64,000 nucleotides of DNA from Streptomyces liliiviolaceus (GTDB taxonomy: Bacteria > Actinomycetota > Actinomycetes > Streptomycetales > Streptomycetaceae): the NCBI RefSeq assembly GCF_018070025.1, contig NZ_JAGPYQ010000001.1, positions 6,696,001-6,760,000 of the forward strand, in the 5' to 3' direction. The notes under the pieces are model-generated. The model was given only the letters and a program-made list of their open reading frames with translations. It ran no database searches and was not told the origin of the DNA. This document shows, piece after piece, positions 8,230-17,462 of the stretch (within the stretch, counting starts at the first letter, position 1; each line of letters opens with the position of its first letter). The position numbers and the translations under genes are program-made.

Positions 8230-9099
8230 ATGGAACTCCCAACCGAGCCTGCACAGAAGGGATCCGCGGCGATACCGCGGCCACCCCTCGTCCGTGAGGT
8301 CCTGCTCGTCGCGGGACTCTTCCTCGTCTACAAACTCGGCCGGCAGCTGGCCACCGGACACACCGCCGAGGCCTTCGACAACGCCCGTCGCGTCTGGGAC
8401 CTGGAGCGGTTCCTGCACCTGCCCGGCGAAGGCTCCGTACAGTCCGCCGTGCTGCACGGCGACACCCTCGTGCACCTCGTCAACACCTATTACGCGACAG
8501 TGCACTTCCCCGCCACGGCGGCCTTCCTGGTGTGGCTGTACCTGCGCCGCCCGGGGCACTACGTGTGGGCCCGCCGGGTGCTCGCCGCGGTCACCGCCGC
8601 CGCCCTGGTGGTGCATCTCACATTCCCGCTCGCACCCCCGCGGATGCTCGCCGCGACGGGCCTCGTGGACACCGGCCAGGTGTACGGGCCCACGGTGTAC
8701 GGCGCCTCCCCCGAGACCGACTCCCTCTCGAACCAGTTCGCGGCGATGCCGTCGCTGCACTTCGGCTGGGCCCTGATGGTCGCGATCGGCCTGATCGCCG
8801 CGACCCGCTCCCGGTGGCGGTGGCTGTGGCTGCTGCACCCGCTGCTGACCCTGCTGGTGATCGTCGGGACGGCGAACCACTACTGGCTGGACGCGATCGT
8901 GGCCGCCGCCCTCCTCGGTATCGTCCTCGCCGTCGTCCGCCCGCCCCGCAGGGCCGTGGCCGCCGCCGGGTCCGGCGGGAAGAGCGAGGCCGCCGAGGAC
9001 ACAGGGGACGCCGGCCGCCCCGTACCGCATGCGTCCGGTGGGCAGGACGCCGCCGGCCGCGTACCGGAAGTGCCCGACCTCGTGGGAGCGCGGCGATGA
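8230..9099 (+). CDS. PAP2-family membrane phosphatase (PAP2_3/Aur1-like)
   Basis: 289 residues. About six transmembrane segments. PAP2 active-site blocks are visible: SLHFGW (175-180, His177) and NHYWLD (216-221, His217 and Asp221), with the Tyr/His-rich NTYYATVHFP segment upstream. The pattern resembles the inositol-phosphoceramide-synthase-like PAP2 branch, which acts on lipid phosphates at the membrane. Start ATG at 8230 with AAAGGGGCCGGGGG upstream; an upstream ATG at 8131 lies in the operator and is less likely. The tail (residues about 245-289) is charged and low-complexity. It overlaps the next gene by 4 bases (ATGA). Confidence 0.88.
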   Translation: MELPTEPAQKGSAAIPRPPLVREVLLVAGLFLVYKLGRQLATGHTAEAFDNARRVWDLERFLHLPGEGSVQSAVLHGDTLVHLVNTYYATVHFPATAAFLVWLYLRRPGHYVWARRVLAAVTAAALVVHLTFPLAPPRMLAATGLVDTGQVYGPTVYGASPETDSLSNQFAAMPSLHFGWALMVAIGLIAATRSRWRWLWLLHPLLTLLVIVGTANHYWLDAIVAAALLGIVLAVVRPPRRAVAAAGSGGKSEAAEDTGDAGRPVPHASGGQDAAGRVPEVPDLVGARR

Positions 9100-10070
9100 G
9101 CGCGACCCTTCTCGCCGTCGTCCTGTCGCTGTTCTCCGCCGTCGCCTACGCGGGCGCCGCGGTGGCACAGGAGAGGCTGGCCGCCCGGAGCACGGACTCC
9201 GGAGTACTGCGTCTGCTGGGCCGCGGTGCCTGGTGGTGGTCGGTGGGTCTCAACGCCGGGGCCGCGCTGCTGCACGTGGCCGCCCTGAAGTACGGCACCC
9301 TCACCCTCGTCCAGCCGCTCGGCGCGCTCACGCTCGTCGCGGCGGTCCCGCTGGGCGCGCGGCTCGCGGGCCGGCGGGTCACCCCGGTCGAGTGGCGCGG
9401 TACGGCGCTGACGCTGATCGGGCTCTCGGCGGTGCTCGTGACGGCGTCCGGGCCCGCGCCCGACGACGTGCTGAGCCTTCCGCAGGCGCTGGCCGTGACG
9501 GGGGCCACCGCGACCCTCATCGGTGTCCTGGCCCGGCCCGGCGCCCGGCCCGGACTCCGGCACGCGTCCGCGTCCGGCTTCGCCTCGGGGGTCGCCTCGG
9601 CGCTCACCCAGACCGTCACGGTCGCCGCCACCGACCGCACGGGTCCGCTGTTCAGCGGGCAGGTGATCGTGGTGGCCCTGCTGGTCGCGGCCTTCGCCGC
9701 GGGCGGCCTGCTGCTGTCGCAGACCGCCTACAAGGGCGGGCTGGGCGCGCCGCTCGCCGTGGTGACGCTCGCCAATCCGATCGCCGCCGTGGTCATCGGT
9801 CTGACGCTGCTCGGCGAGCAGTTGCAGGGCGGGGTGGCGGGGCTGCTTCTCGCCGGGGCCGGGGGCGCGGTCGCGGCCTGGGGTGTGGTGACGCTGTCGC
9901 GTTCCACTCGGGACGCGGTGCCCGCCCCGGCACCGGCGCCGGTGTCTCCGGTGGTGGAGCAGGAGCAGCATCCGGTGGCCGCGGTCCTCGCGCTGGAGCC
10001 CGACTCGGCGGCGTACGAACCCTCGATGCTGCCGCGACAGCCGAAGCCGGGGCATCTCACCTCGCTGTGA
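9096..10070 (+). CDS. DMT-superfamily (EamA/NIPA-like) membrane transporter
   Basis: 324 residues with nine to ten hydrophobic helices in two related halves, for example LVQPLGALTLVAAVPLGARL and PLAVVTLANPIAAVVIGLTLLGEQL, the latter typical of the C-terminal half of DMT carriers. The C-terminus is a Pro/Ala-rich cytoplasmic tail of about 55 residues. ATG overlaps the phosphatase stop (ATGA), so the two genes are translationally coupled and likely share control by the TetR protein. Substrate unknown; related actinobacterial proteins are annotated only as DMT or hypothetical. Confidence 0.85.
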   Translation: MSATLLAVVLSLFSAVAYAGAAVAQERLAARSTDSGVLRLLGRGAWWWSVGLNAGAALLHVAALKYGTLTLVQPLGALTLVAAVPLGARLAGRRVTPVEWRGTALTLIGLSAVLVTASGPAPDDVLSLPQALAVTGATATLIGVLARPGARPGLRHASASGFASGVASALTQTVTVAATDRTGPLFSGQVIVVALLVAAFAAGGLLLSQTAYKGGLGAPLAVVTLANPIAAVVIGLTLLGEQLQGGVAGLLLAGAGGAVAAWGVVTLSRSTRDAVPAPAPAPVSPVVEQEQHPVAAVLALEPDSAAYEPSMLPRQPKPGHLTSL

Positions 10071-10097
10071 CGCCCCCCGCGCGGGCAGCGGACACAG

Positions 10098-10131
10098 GAA
10101 GGGCGACCACGGATGTCCGTGGTCGCCCTTC
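10098..10131. terminator. Strong bidirectional terminator hairpin
   Basis: Perfect 15-bp arms GAAGGGCGACCACGG (10098-10112) and CCGTGGTCGCCCTTC (10117-10131) around the loop ATGT, between the convergent DMT transporter and scramblase-like genes. Confidence 0.9.
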
Positions 10132-10157
10132 GTCCGTTAACCGGGCCGGACCGGCGG

Positions 10158-10970
10158 TCACCCGAACCCGCGCGAGTCCTGCTTGAGCGCCGTGTCGACC
10201 GTCAGCGCCGTCGCGATCACGAGGCTCAGCAGCGGCTCGGGCAGCTGGAAGTGGATCTGCAGGACGTAGTTGTCCGCGGTGGTGAACATCGTCTTCGCGA
10301 GGCCTTCCCAGGTCTTGGTGATCCGGGCGACCTCGGTGTCGGAGTGGTCGACGATCGCGAAGTTCCACGCGCGCCAGTTCTCGGCCTTGATCGCGCCGAT
10401 CTGCTGCCCGTCGACCTTGATCGCGAAGTTGATCTTCCCGAACATGTTCTGCTGGGCGATCTCGCCGACCGGCGTACCGTCCGCACGGGCCACGAGCACC
10501 CGGGACTTCAGGAACTTGCGCGGCCGGGTCAGCAGCAGCTGCGGCCGGCCGTACGCGTCACGGATCTCCAGCTTGTGCGTCATGAACTGGTCGAGGCTGG
10601 AGACGAAGCGCAGCACCTTCTTCAGCGCGCTCTGGCCGACCTGGACGACCGAGCCGAGCTGGTTGCCCTGCTGGTCCATGACCTTGTACTCGTTGGTCAG
10701 CTCGATCAGCTTGGCCTTCTGGTTCACCACCAGGACCGGCTCGGTGAACAGGGTTCCGCTGCCGGCCGCGTTCGGCGCGACACCGGCCTGCTGCTGCACC
10801 TGCTTCTGTACGCGCGGGTCGGCGCCCGCCGGCGGCTGCTGCGCCTGGCCCTGCCCCTGGCCCTGATCGGTGTGCTCGGTCCACTGGGTTCCGTCCCAGT
10901 ACCGCAGGGTCTGGGGCGCACCCTGCGGATCCGGATACCAGCCTGCAACTGTGTTCGAATGCGTGGTCAC
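10158..10970 (-). CDS. DUF2510 plus phospholipid-scramblase-like protein
   Basis: 270 residues. An N-terminal DUF2510 module (GWYPDP...LRYWDGTQWTEHT, about 10-34) is followed by a Gln/Pro-rich linker and then a scramblase/LURP-one-like beta-barrel domain (about 70-265: LVVNQKAKLIELTNEYKVMDQQGNQLG ... NFAIVDHSDTEVARITKTWEG). The last helix (LLSLVIATALTVDTAL) matches the C-terminal hydrophobic helix of the scramblase fold. Known members are common in actinobacteria; lipid scrambling has not been shown for them. Second DUF2510 gene within 4 kb. Confidence 0.88.
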   Translation of the reverse strand: MTTHSNTVAGWYPDPQGAPQTLRYWDGTQWTEHTDQGQGQGQAQQPPAGADPRVQKQVQQQAGVAPNAAGSGTLFTEPVLVVNQKAKLIELTNEYKVMDQQGNQLGSVVQVGQSALKKVLRFVSSLDQFMTHKLEIRDAYGRPQLLLTRPRKFLKSRVLVARADGTPVGEIAQQNMFGKINFAIKVDGQQIGAIKAENWRAWNFAIVDHSDTEVARITKTWEGLAKTMFTTADNYVLQIHFQLPEPLLSLVIATALTVDTALKQDSRGFG

Positions 10971-11062
10971 CGGGGCACACTATCCCGACCCCGCAGGTAC
11001 ATGACCAGTCCGGTCCCCTGTGACCATTGCGGTCCAGGGGGACCAGAGCGGTCGATGTGCCC

Positions 11063-13114
11063 CTACACCGACGCGATCGCCGGGTCGCTGACGCCCGCCC
11101 GGCCGTTCTCGACATGCCCGGCGAAGCGGCGCAGGAACGAGGCGTCCGCGTCGGAGACGACGGTGAGGTCGTACCAGCGCCTGCTCTCCCGCAGATCCAC
11201 GGTGTGCTTCACGGTCGCGCCGGGCCGCACCTTGAAGGACCGGGGCCTGCCGCCGTAGCCGTCGGTGAGCTTCAGGTTCACCGTGCGGGCGCCCTTGTTG
11301 GTGAGGGTCAGCTCGATGTCGTCCCCGTCGTGGCGGGCGGTGACCTCGGGTCCGGCGGTCGTGCCGGGCCCCTTGAAGACGCGCACGAAGCCGTTGGGCC
11401 CGTGCACGGTCAGGTCGTACGAGCCGCCCGAGTACGCGGAGTTCCAGGTGTCGAAGACGCTCTTGCCGGCCTCGGTGGTGTACGTCCAGGGGCCGTCGGT
11501 ACGGCTCCCGGAGGTCACGTGGAAGGAGGCGCCGGCCTTCTTGCCCGAGGCGAAGGTCAGCGTGAACTTCCCGGCCTTCGCGTCCGCCGAGCCATCGATC
11601 CAGGGCGCGTACCGCAGGGGGCGGGCGGGCCGCAGACCGCGCTCCTGCCGGGGCAGCTTCGGATCGGCCGGCGGGGTCGGCTTGTAGTCCGGGTGCCGGT
11701 CCTTGTCCTGCGGCTCGTACGCGTCGGTGTCCGGGAGCCGGGCCGGCTCGCTGTCCTTGCGGGAGAAGTCGAACGCGGCGGTCAGGTCGCCGCAGACGGC
11801 CCGGCGCCAGGGCGAGATGTTGGGCTCCTCGACCCCGAAGCGGCGCTCCAGGAACCGGACGATCGAGGTGTGGTCGAGGGTCTCGGAGCAGACGTAACCG
11901 CCCTTGCTCCAGGGCGAGACGACGAGCATCGGCACGCGCGGGCCGAGACCGTAGGGGCCCGCGACGTACTTCGAGCTGCCCGGGAAGAGGTCCGGGCCGA
12001 CGTCGACCGTCGACTTTCCGCGGTCGGCGGAGGCCGGCGGCAGCGGCGGCACGAGGTGGTCGAAGAAGCCGTCGTTCTCGTCGTACGTGATGAACAGGGC
12101 CGTCTTCGCCCAGACCTTCGGGTCGGCGGTGAGCGCCTCCAGGACCTGCGAGATGTACCAGGCGCCGTAGTTGGAGGGCCAGTTGGAGTGCTCGGAGAAC
12201 GCCTCGGGGGCGGCGATCCAGGAGACCTGCGGCAGCCTGCCGCCCACGACGTCGGCGCGCAGCTGGTCGAAGTAGCCCTCGCCCTTGCGGGCGTCGGTGC
12301 CGGTGCGGGCCTTGTCGTACAGCGGGTCGCCGGCCTTGGCGCCCCGGTACTTGTTGAAGTAGAGGAGCGAGTTGTCGCCGTAGTTGCCGCGGTAGGCGTC
12401 CGGGATCCAGCCCCAGGAACCGGCCGCGTCCAGGCCGTCGCCGATGTCCTGGTAGACCTTCCAGGAGATCCCGGCCTCCTCCAGGCGCTCGGGGTAGGTC
12501 GTCCAGTCGTAGCCCAGCTCGTCGTTGCCGAGGACCGGGCCGCCGCCCTTGCCGTCGTTGCCGGTGAAGCCCGTCCACATGTAGTAGCGGTTCGGGTCGG
12601 TGGAGCCGATGAACGAGCAGTGGTACGCGTCGCAGACCGTGAAGGTGTCGGCGAGCGCGTAGTGGAACGGGATGTCCTCACGCGTCAGGTACGCCATGGT
12701 CGTGGCACCCTTCGCGGGGACCCACTTGTCGTACTTGCCGCCGTTGTAGGCGGCGTGCCCGTCGGGCCAGCTGTGCGGCAGGCCCTCCAGGAACTGCATA
12801 CCGAGGTCGTCGGCCTCCGGGTGGAAGGGCAGGAGGTCCTTGGTGCCGTCCGACTGGTGCCAGACGGACTTGCCGTTGTCGAGCGCGACCGGATGCGGGT
12901 CGCCGAAACCGCGGACACCCCTGAGCGCACCGAAGTAGTGATCGAAGGAACGGTTCTCCTGCATGAGGACGACGACGTGCTCGACATCCTCGATGGTGCC
13001 GCGGTGGTAGCCCGCGGGGATCGAGGCGGCCTTGGCGATGCTCTCCGACAGCGCGGTGAACGCCGCGGTGCCGCCCGCGAGTTGCAGGAAACGGCGCCGA
13101 TTCACTTCGGTCAT
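11063..13114 (-). CDS. Phosphocholine-type (non-haemolytic) phospholipase C, Tat-exported
   Basis: 683 residues from the ATG at 13114 (AGAGG upstream). Twin-arginine signal NRRRFLQLAGG at 5-15, likely cleaved near residue 30. The phosphoesterase domain starts with EHVVVLMQENRSFDHYFGALRG (about 45-66), the metal-binding block of the PLC/acid-phosphatase family, and contains ITYDENDGFFDHLVPP, a further conserved metal-site block. Two C-terminal beta domains (DUF756-like) follow from about 500, as in the phosphocholine-specific PLC family of about 690 residues. Secreted; releases phosphoryl head groups from phospholipids and may supply phosphate or choline. No clear PHO box was seen upstream. 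Confidence 0.93.
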   Translation of the reverse strand: MTEVNRRRFLQLAGGTAAFTALSESIAKAASIPAGYHRGTIEDVEHVVVLMQENRSFDHYFGALRGVRGFGDPHPVALDNGKSVWHQSDGTKDLLPFHPEADDLGMQFLEGLPHSWPDGHAAYNGGKYDKWVPAKGATTMAYLTREDIPFHYALADTFTVCDAYHCSFIGSTDPNRYYMWTGFTGNDGKGGGPVLGNDELGYDWTTYPERLEEAGISWKVYQDIGDGLDAAGSWGWIPDAYRGNYGDNSLLYFNKYRGAKAGDPLYDKARTGTDARKGEGYFDQLRADVVGGRLPQVSWIAAPEAFSEHSNWPSNYGAWYISQVLEALTADPKVWAKTALFITYDENDGFFDHLVPPLPPASADRGKSTVDVGPDLFPGSSKYVAGPYGLGPRVPMLVVSPWSKGGYVCSETLDHTSIVRFLERRFGVEEPNISPWRRAVCGDLTAAFDFSRKDSEPARLPDTDAYEPQDKDRHPDYKPTPPADPKLPRQERGLRPARPLRYAPWIDGSADAKAGKFTLTFASGKKAGASFHVTSGSRTDGPWTYTTEAGKSVFDTWNSAYSGGSYDLTVHGPNGFVRVFKGPGTTAGPEVTARHDGDDIELTLTNKGARTVNLKLTDGYGGRPRSFKVRPGATVKHTVDLRESRRWYDLTVVSDADASFLRRFAGHVENGRAGVSDPAIASV

Positions 13115-13322
13115 GACTGGGTGACCTCTCGTCCTGACGTGTACGGGTGCGACTGACGGACGGACCTGCGCATGCCGGAACCTGCGCTCTCGGAGTGTTC
13201 CAAGAGCAACAAACGTCAGGGAAGGGGCGCGTGGCGTCTGTGTGAAAGACGGCGGTACGGGAGGTGCGGGTGCCCTATCGCGGGCACGGAGCCCAAAGTG
13301 GTGGGGGCCGGTCGGCCCGTGC

Positions 13323-16313
13323 TCAGATGTTGATGGTGACCGGCCCGCTCCTTGAGGGAACCTCGTCGTGTTCCTCCAGCAGCTCGCGCAGCCTGTCGGC
13401 CTCGGCGTGGCCGAGGACGTCGAGTATCGCGAGCGCCTCGTTCCACGCCCGGCGGGCCTCCTGAGGGGACGTGACGGCGAGTGCTTCACCCCGGTGGACG
13501 AGGGTGTCGGCGACCAGCGAGGCGTCGTTGAGGGCGCGGTAGTGGGTGAGCGCGTGGTCGAAGGCCTCCAGCGCCTCGTCCTGCTGTCCGAGGCGGTGAT
13601 GGGCGACGCCCATGGTGTCCCAGGCCGCCGCCTCGATGTTCCTGTTCCCGGACCGGTGCGCGATACGGACCGCGCGGCGGCAGTCCCCCAGCGCCTCCTC
13701 GTACTCGTGCAGGAGCAGGCGGGTCCAGGCCACCTCGTTGGTGACGCTCGCGATGCCGACGTAGGCCCGCGTGCTCGTGTACAGGGAACAGGCGATCTTG
13801 TACTGCGCCAGGGCCTCGCGGTGGTCCTGCCGGACGTTCGCCAGGAACGCCAGATACCGGTGGGTCAGTGCCGTGAAGGGGACGTCTCCCATGTCGGTGA
13901 ACAGTTCCAACGCCCGTTCCAGGTGCGCGGCTCCCCGCGCGTGGTCGTTCGTCCGGACGTGGGCGAAGCCGAGCACACGGTGCATGTGGGCCTCGCCCAG
14001 GGTCTCCCCGAGCCGCTGCGCGCCGGCGAGTGCCGTGGTGTGCAGCTCGATCTGCTCCTCACGCCGTCCTCGCCGGTCGAGGACGAGTTCCAGGGTCGCC
14101 GCCATGCGCCAGGCGTGCGCGCCCGTGCCGTGACCGCTGTCCCGGGTGATCACCGCCTCCAGCGCCGGCATCTCCCGCACGAGCCACTTCGCCGCGCGGT
14201 CCGTGTCGGTGAACGACAGGACCTGCGTGCCGGGGGCGGCGTCGGGCAGCGGGAGGGGTTCGCGGTGCGTGTACAGCTGGGTGGCCGCGCCGCGCGCGCT
14301 GTGCAGGTAGTGGTCGAAGAGCCGGCGGCGGGCGTCCTCACGGGCTTCGGACGGGTCCTCGGCCAGGGAGAGCTCCTGGCTGAAGGTCCGCAGCAGTTCG
14401 TGCGAGCCGTAGAGACCGGGCGCGGGCTCGGTCCACAGGCTGGCCCGGGTGAGTTCGGACAGCACGGGCCGTGTCTGTGCCGTCGTCAGCCCCGCGAGGC
14501 TCGCCACGGCCTGCACGGAGACGCCGTGGGGCGGACACATCCACAGCAGCCGGAACAGCCCGGCCGCTTCCGGGGTCAGCGTGCGGTACGACCAGGAGAA
14601 GACCGACCGGGTGTCGGTGGCCGGGTCCCCGACGGCGAAGACGCCGAGGTCGTCGCGGCTCTCCGCCAGTTCCGCGGCGATGTCCGCGAGCGGCGCGGAC
14701 GGGTGGTCCTCCGCACGGGCGCACACGATCGCCAGGGCGAGGGGCAGCCGGCCGCACTGCTCGGCGATGCCGAGCGCCGCCTGCCGGTCGGCGGCGACGC
14801 GCGCCGCGCCCAGCCGCTTCGCCATGAACTCGATGGATTCGGTGACCGTCAGGATGTCCAGGCGCAGGGAACGCGCTCCGTTGGAGGCGACGAGTCCGTG
14901 CAGCTGCTCCCGGCTGGTGATCACCGTGACGCACGTCGGTGTCCCCGGCAGGAGAGGACGTACCTGTTCGGCGCTGCGGGCGTTGTCCAGGACCACCAGC
15001 ACGCGCCGTCCGGCCAGCATGCTGCGGTACAGGGCGGACTGGCCGTCGAGGCTCGGCGGGATGTCCTCGGCCGGTACGCCGAGTGCTTCCAGGAAGTAGC
15101 AGATCGCGGTCGACGGGGTGAGCGCGACTCCCGCCGGGTCGTAGCCGCGCAGGTTGACGTAGAGCTGTCCGTCGGGAAAGTGGTGGGTGTTGCGGTGGGC
15201 CCAGTGCAGGGCGAGCGTGGTCTTTCCCACGCCCGGCGCGCCGCCGATCGCGCTGATGACGACGGCGGCCGGGGTGCCGCCGTCGGTCGGCAGCAGGTCG
15301 CGCATCCAGTCGAGTTCGGCCCTCCTGCCGGTGAACGCGTGCAGGTCCGCGGGGAGTTGGGCGGGGCGCACCCCGGGGGTCGTCCCCGGGCCTGCGCCCG
15401 GACCCGCCTGCGGACCCGCGCCCGGACCAGCCACCGGACCAGCCCCCCGACTCGCCTCCGGGGAGAACGCGGCGCGGGTGTCCGCGGCCCGTGTGTCGCC
15501 GGAACGGGACGTCCTCGCCGGCGCGACGGTGCCGCGCAGCACGCGGATCTGGGCCTCGCGCAGTTCGGGACCGGGATCGACACCCAGCTCGCTCGTGAGC
15601 CGGGACCGGACGACCTGGTAGTGGTCCAGGGCCTGGGCCGCCATCCCCTCGGCGGCGAGGACGAGGATGAGCCGCGCCTGGAGACACTCGTTCAGCGGGT
15701 CGCTCTCGGCCGCCTGTCTGACCAGCGGGAGCATCCTGGACGTGTCGCCCGCGGCCAGCGCCGCGTCGGCGGCGTCCCTGGCCGCGTGCAGATACTCGGC
15801 GTCGACTCCGGCGAAGACCGTGTGGGAATGCGCCGTGCGGGGAAGCCCTTCCGCGGTCCGTCCCAGCCACAGGGAGAGCGCCCGGACGTACAGACCGGTG
15901 GCTTCCGCGGGCCGCCCCGCGGCCGAGGCGGCCCGCGCCGCGTCCCGCAGTCTGCGGAACCTCAGCAGGTCCAGTGCCTCGTCCTCGGTGTTCAGCCGGT
16001 AGCCGCCGGCCTCGCTCACCAGGACACGGGCCTCGGTCCTGCGGGTCAGCTCCGGTTCGAGCAGTCTCCTCAGTGCACCGATGTGCCGGTGGACGACGTT
16101 GACCGCGTGCTCCGGCGGATCCTCGTCCCATAAGGCGTCGACTATCCGGTGCAGGCGGACCGGCCGGTCCGCCTGCACCAGAAGCAGCGCCAGCAACGAC
16201 CGCTGCTTGGGCGGTCCCAGGCTGAGTTCCGTCGCGTGCCGCCAGGCCCTGAGAGGCCCGAGCACCGAGAAGCGCAGTGCTGCGTCCGCCGTGGACTCGT
16301 TCTCGGGGCTCAC
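13323..16313 (-). CDS. AfsR/SARP-type transcriptional regulator with NB-ARC and TPR domains
   Basis: 996 residues. Domains in order: OmpR-like DNA-binding domain (about 14-95), bacterial transcriptional activation domain (about 110-255), a Pro/Gly/Ala linker rich in PGAGP repeats, NB-ARC ATPase with Walker A GGAPGVGKT (about 357-365) and LVVLDNAR, then a TPR-rich C-terminus. GTG at 16313 is preferred over the ATG at 16331 because GGGAG lies eight bases upstream of it. Leucine codon 61 (VDALW) is TTA (complement of 16131-16133), so full translation should need the bldA tRNA, a mark of developmental control. A tandem repeat lies upstream. Likely an activator of antibiotic or secretion genes; target unknown. 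Confidence 0.93.
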   Translation of the reverse strand: MSPENESTADAALRFSVLGPLRAWRHATELSLGPPKQRSLLALLLVQADRPVRLHRIVDALWDEDPPEHAVNVVHRHIGALRRLLEPELTRRTEARVLVSEAGGYRLNTEDEALDLLRFRRLRDAARAASAAGRPAEATGLYVRALSLWLGRTAEGLPRTAHSHTVFAGVDAEYLHAARDAADAALAAGDTSRMLPLVRQAAESDPLNECLQARLILVLAAEGMAAQALDHYQVVRSRLTSELGVDPGPELREAQIRVLRGTVAPARTSRSGDTRAADTRAAFSPEASRGAGPVAGPGAGPQAGPGAGPGTTPGVRPAQLPADLHAFTGRRAELDWMRDLLPTDGGTPAAVVISAIGGAPGVGKTTLALHWAHRNTHHFPDGQLYVNLRGYDPAGVALTPSTAICYFLEALGVPAEDIPPSLDGQSALYRSMLAGRRVLVVLDNARSAEQVRPLLPGTPTCVTVITSREQLHGLVASNGARSLRLDILTVTESIEFMAKRLGAARVAADRQAALGIAEQCGRLPLALAIVCARAEDHPSAPLADIAAELAESRDDLGVFAVGDPATDTRSVFSWSYRTLTPEAAGLFRLLWMCPPHGVSVQAVASLAGLTTAQTRPVLSELTRASLWTEPAPGLYGSHELLRTFSQELSLAEDPSEAREDARRRLFDHYLHSARGAATQLYTHREPLPLPDAAPGTQVLSFTDTDRAAKWLVREMPALEAVITRDSGHGTGAHAWRMAATLELVLDRRGRREEQIELHTTALAGAQRLGETLGEAHMHRVLGFAHVRTNDHARGAAHLERALELFTDMGDVPFTALTHRYLAFLANVRQDHREALAQYKIACSLYTSTRAYVGIASVTNEVAWTRLLLHEYEEALGDCRRAVRIAHRSGNRNIEAAAWDTMGVAHHRLGQQDEALEAFDHALTHYRALNDASLVADTLVHRGEALAVTSPQEARRAWNEALAILDVLGHAEADRLRELLEEHDEVPSRSGPVTINI

Positions 16314-16463
16314 TTCTGGTTCTCCCTGCATCTGGTCGTCCGGTGGGTACGTCGGCCCGGCCGAGGGCGCGAAGTGCGCCGCTCATGCGCAGGTACGGAG
16401 CAAGATCCTGAAGTCCTCATCCGGTTGCCGCCCCGTGGCACGGCGGCGACGGACCGGAGACAC

Positions 16464-16501
16464 TCCGTACGTGATCCCGACATCCGTACGTGATCCCGGC
16501 A
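16464..16501. repeat. Tandem 19-bp direct repeat upstream of the AfsR-type gene
   Basis: TCCGTACGTGATCCCGACA (16464-16482) is followed at once by the same sequence with one change (16483-16501). It is about 150-190 bp upstream of the AfsR-type start. SARP proteins bind direct repeats, so this may be a control site. Apart from this repeat and the terminator below, the 16314-16750 gap holds no gene that I can support. Confidence 0.6.
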
Positions 16502-16656
16502 TCGGGCGGCCTCCCCGACACCGTGGGCCGCCGGCGGGCGACCGCGCCCCACACTCTGCGGGACCCGGCCGGGTGGACACCGGACCCGGCCATTTGCGGC
16601 CAGTCGAGAAGAAAACGCGCTCGGCGGTCAAGTCCGGCTCTCCGTGGGCCCACACG

Positions 16657-16692
16657 CCGAAGGGCCCCACTCGGACGAGTGGGGCCCTTCGG
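16657..16692. terminator. Terminator after the ECF sigma factor gene
   Basis: CCGAAGGGCCCCACTC (16657-16672) pairs perfectly with GAGTGGGGCCCTTCGG (16677-16692) across a GGAC loop. It lies just downstream of the sigma gene stop on the minus strand and separates it from the AfsR-type gene. Confidence 0.88.
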
Positions 16693-16750
16693 TATGCATG
16701 AGTGTGTATCAGTATGTGCACGTATCAACGTGTGTTCGGGGACGGCGGGG

Positions 16751-17281
16751 TCAGTGCCCCGCGGACGCGCACCGGTTGCGCAGAGCGCGCAGTGCCAGGT
16801 GACGACGTGACCTCACCGTGCCCGACGGCACGTCCAGGATGCGTGCGGTCTCCTCCACGCTGCATCCGTAGATGTAGAGGTAGACGAGCACCTTCCGATG
16901 GTCCGCCGAGACGCCCCGCAGCAGGGAAACGGCCTCCATGGACGCGTGTGCCGGTTCGGTGTGGTCCTCCTGCGCCGGGTCCCCGCTCTCGGTGGTCACC
17001 GTCTCGTACCGGGCGTAGGCACTTCGTGACCGGTCGATGATCAGGTTCCGCGCGACCTTGAACAGCCAGCCGCGTACGGACCCTTCCCGGCTGAGGAGTC
17101 TGTCGGCGTGACTCCACGCCTTGACGAACGTCTCCTGGACGATGTCCTCGGCGAGATGGTGGTCCGAGAGCAGTCTGTTCGCGTAGGCGAGGAGTGCGTC
17201 CCTGTGCTGCTCCACCAGGCCGTCCACGGGGTCGGGAGCCGGGGAGGTCGTCGATGGAGCGATGCCCGCGAGTAGCGTCAT
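16751..17281 (-). CDS. RNA polymerase ECF sigma factor
   Basis: 176 residues. Sigma region 2 spans about 24-90 (YANRLLSDHHLAEDIVQETFVKAW, then RGWLFKVARNLIIDRSR) and region 4 about 115-168 (SADHRKVLVYLYIYGCSVEETARILDVPSGTVRSRRHLALRAL). Start ATG at 17281, chosen because region 2 follows at the normal distance; the open frame extends far upstream without support. No zinc-finger anti-sigma gene adjoins it; instead two secreted lipoprotein genes lie upstream on the same strand. An 11-bp inverted repeat lies 38-67 bases before the start. Confidence 0.93.
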   Translation of the reverse strand: MTLLAGIAPSTTSPAPDPVDGLVEQHRDALLAYANRLLSDHHLAEDIVQETFVKAWSHADRLLSREGSVRGWLFKVARNLIIDRSRSAYARYETVTTESGDPAQEDHTEPAHASMEAVSLLRGVSADHRKVLVYLYIYGCSVEETARILDVPSGTVRSRRHLALRALRNRCASAGH

Positions 17282-17318
17282 GGTGGCTTGTTCCTGGTTC
17301 TGTGTCGCACCGGTGCTG

Positions 17319-17348
17319 CGTCCGGACAGGCGGGGGACTGTCCGGACG
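17319..17348. promoter_or_regulatory. Perfect inverted repeat in the leader of the sigma gene
   Basis: CGTCCGGACAG (17319-17329) and CTGTCCGGACG (17338-17348) are perfect arms around an 8-bp spacer, 38-67 bases upstream of the sigma ATG. It could be an operator or an RNA hairpin. Confidence 0.55.
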
Positions 17349-17462
17349 CGGAAGCACACGGGGAGGGATCTGGTTTCGGGACCGACCGTAGGCAGGGGCC
17401 AGTGCCGAAAGAGTGACGAGCGGGCCACCACGGTCGTCACTTTCCACCGGCGTCCCGCGCCC

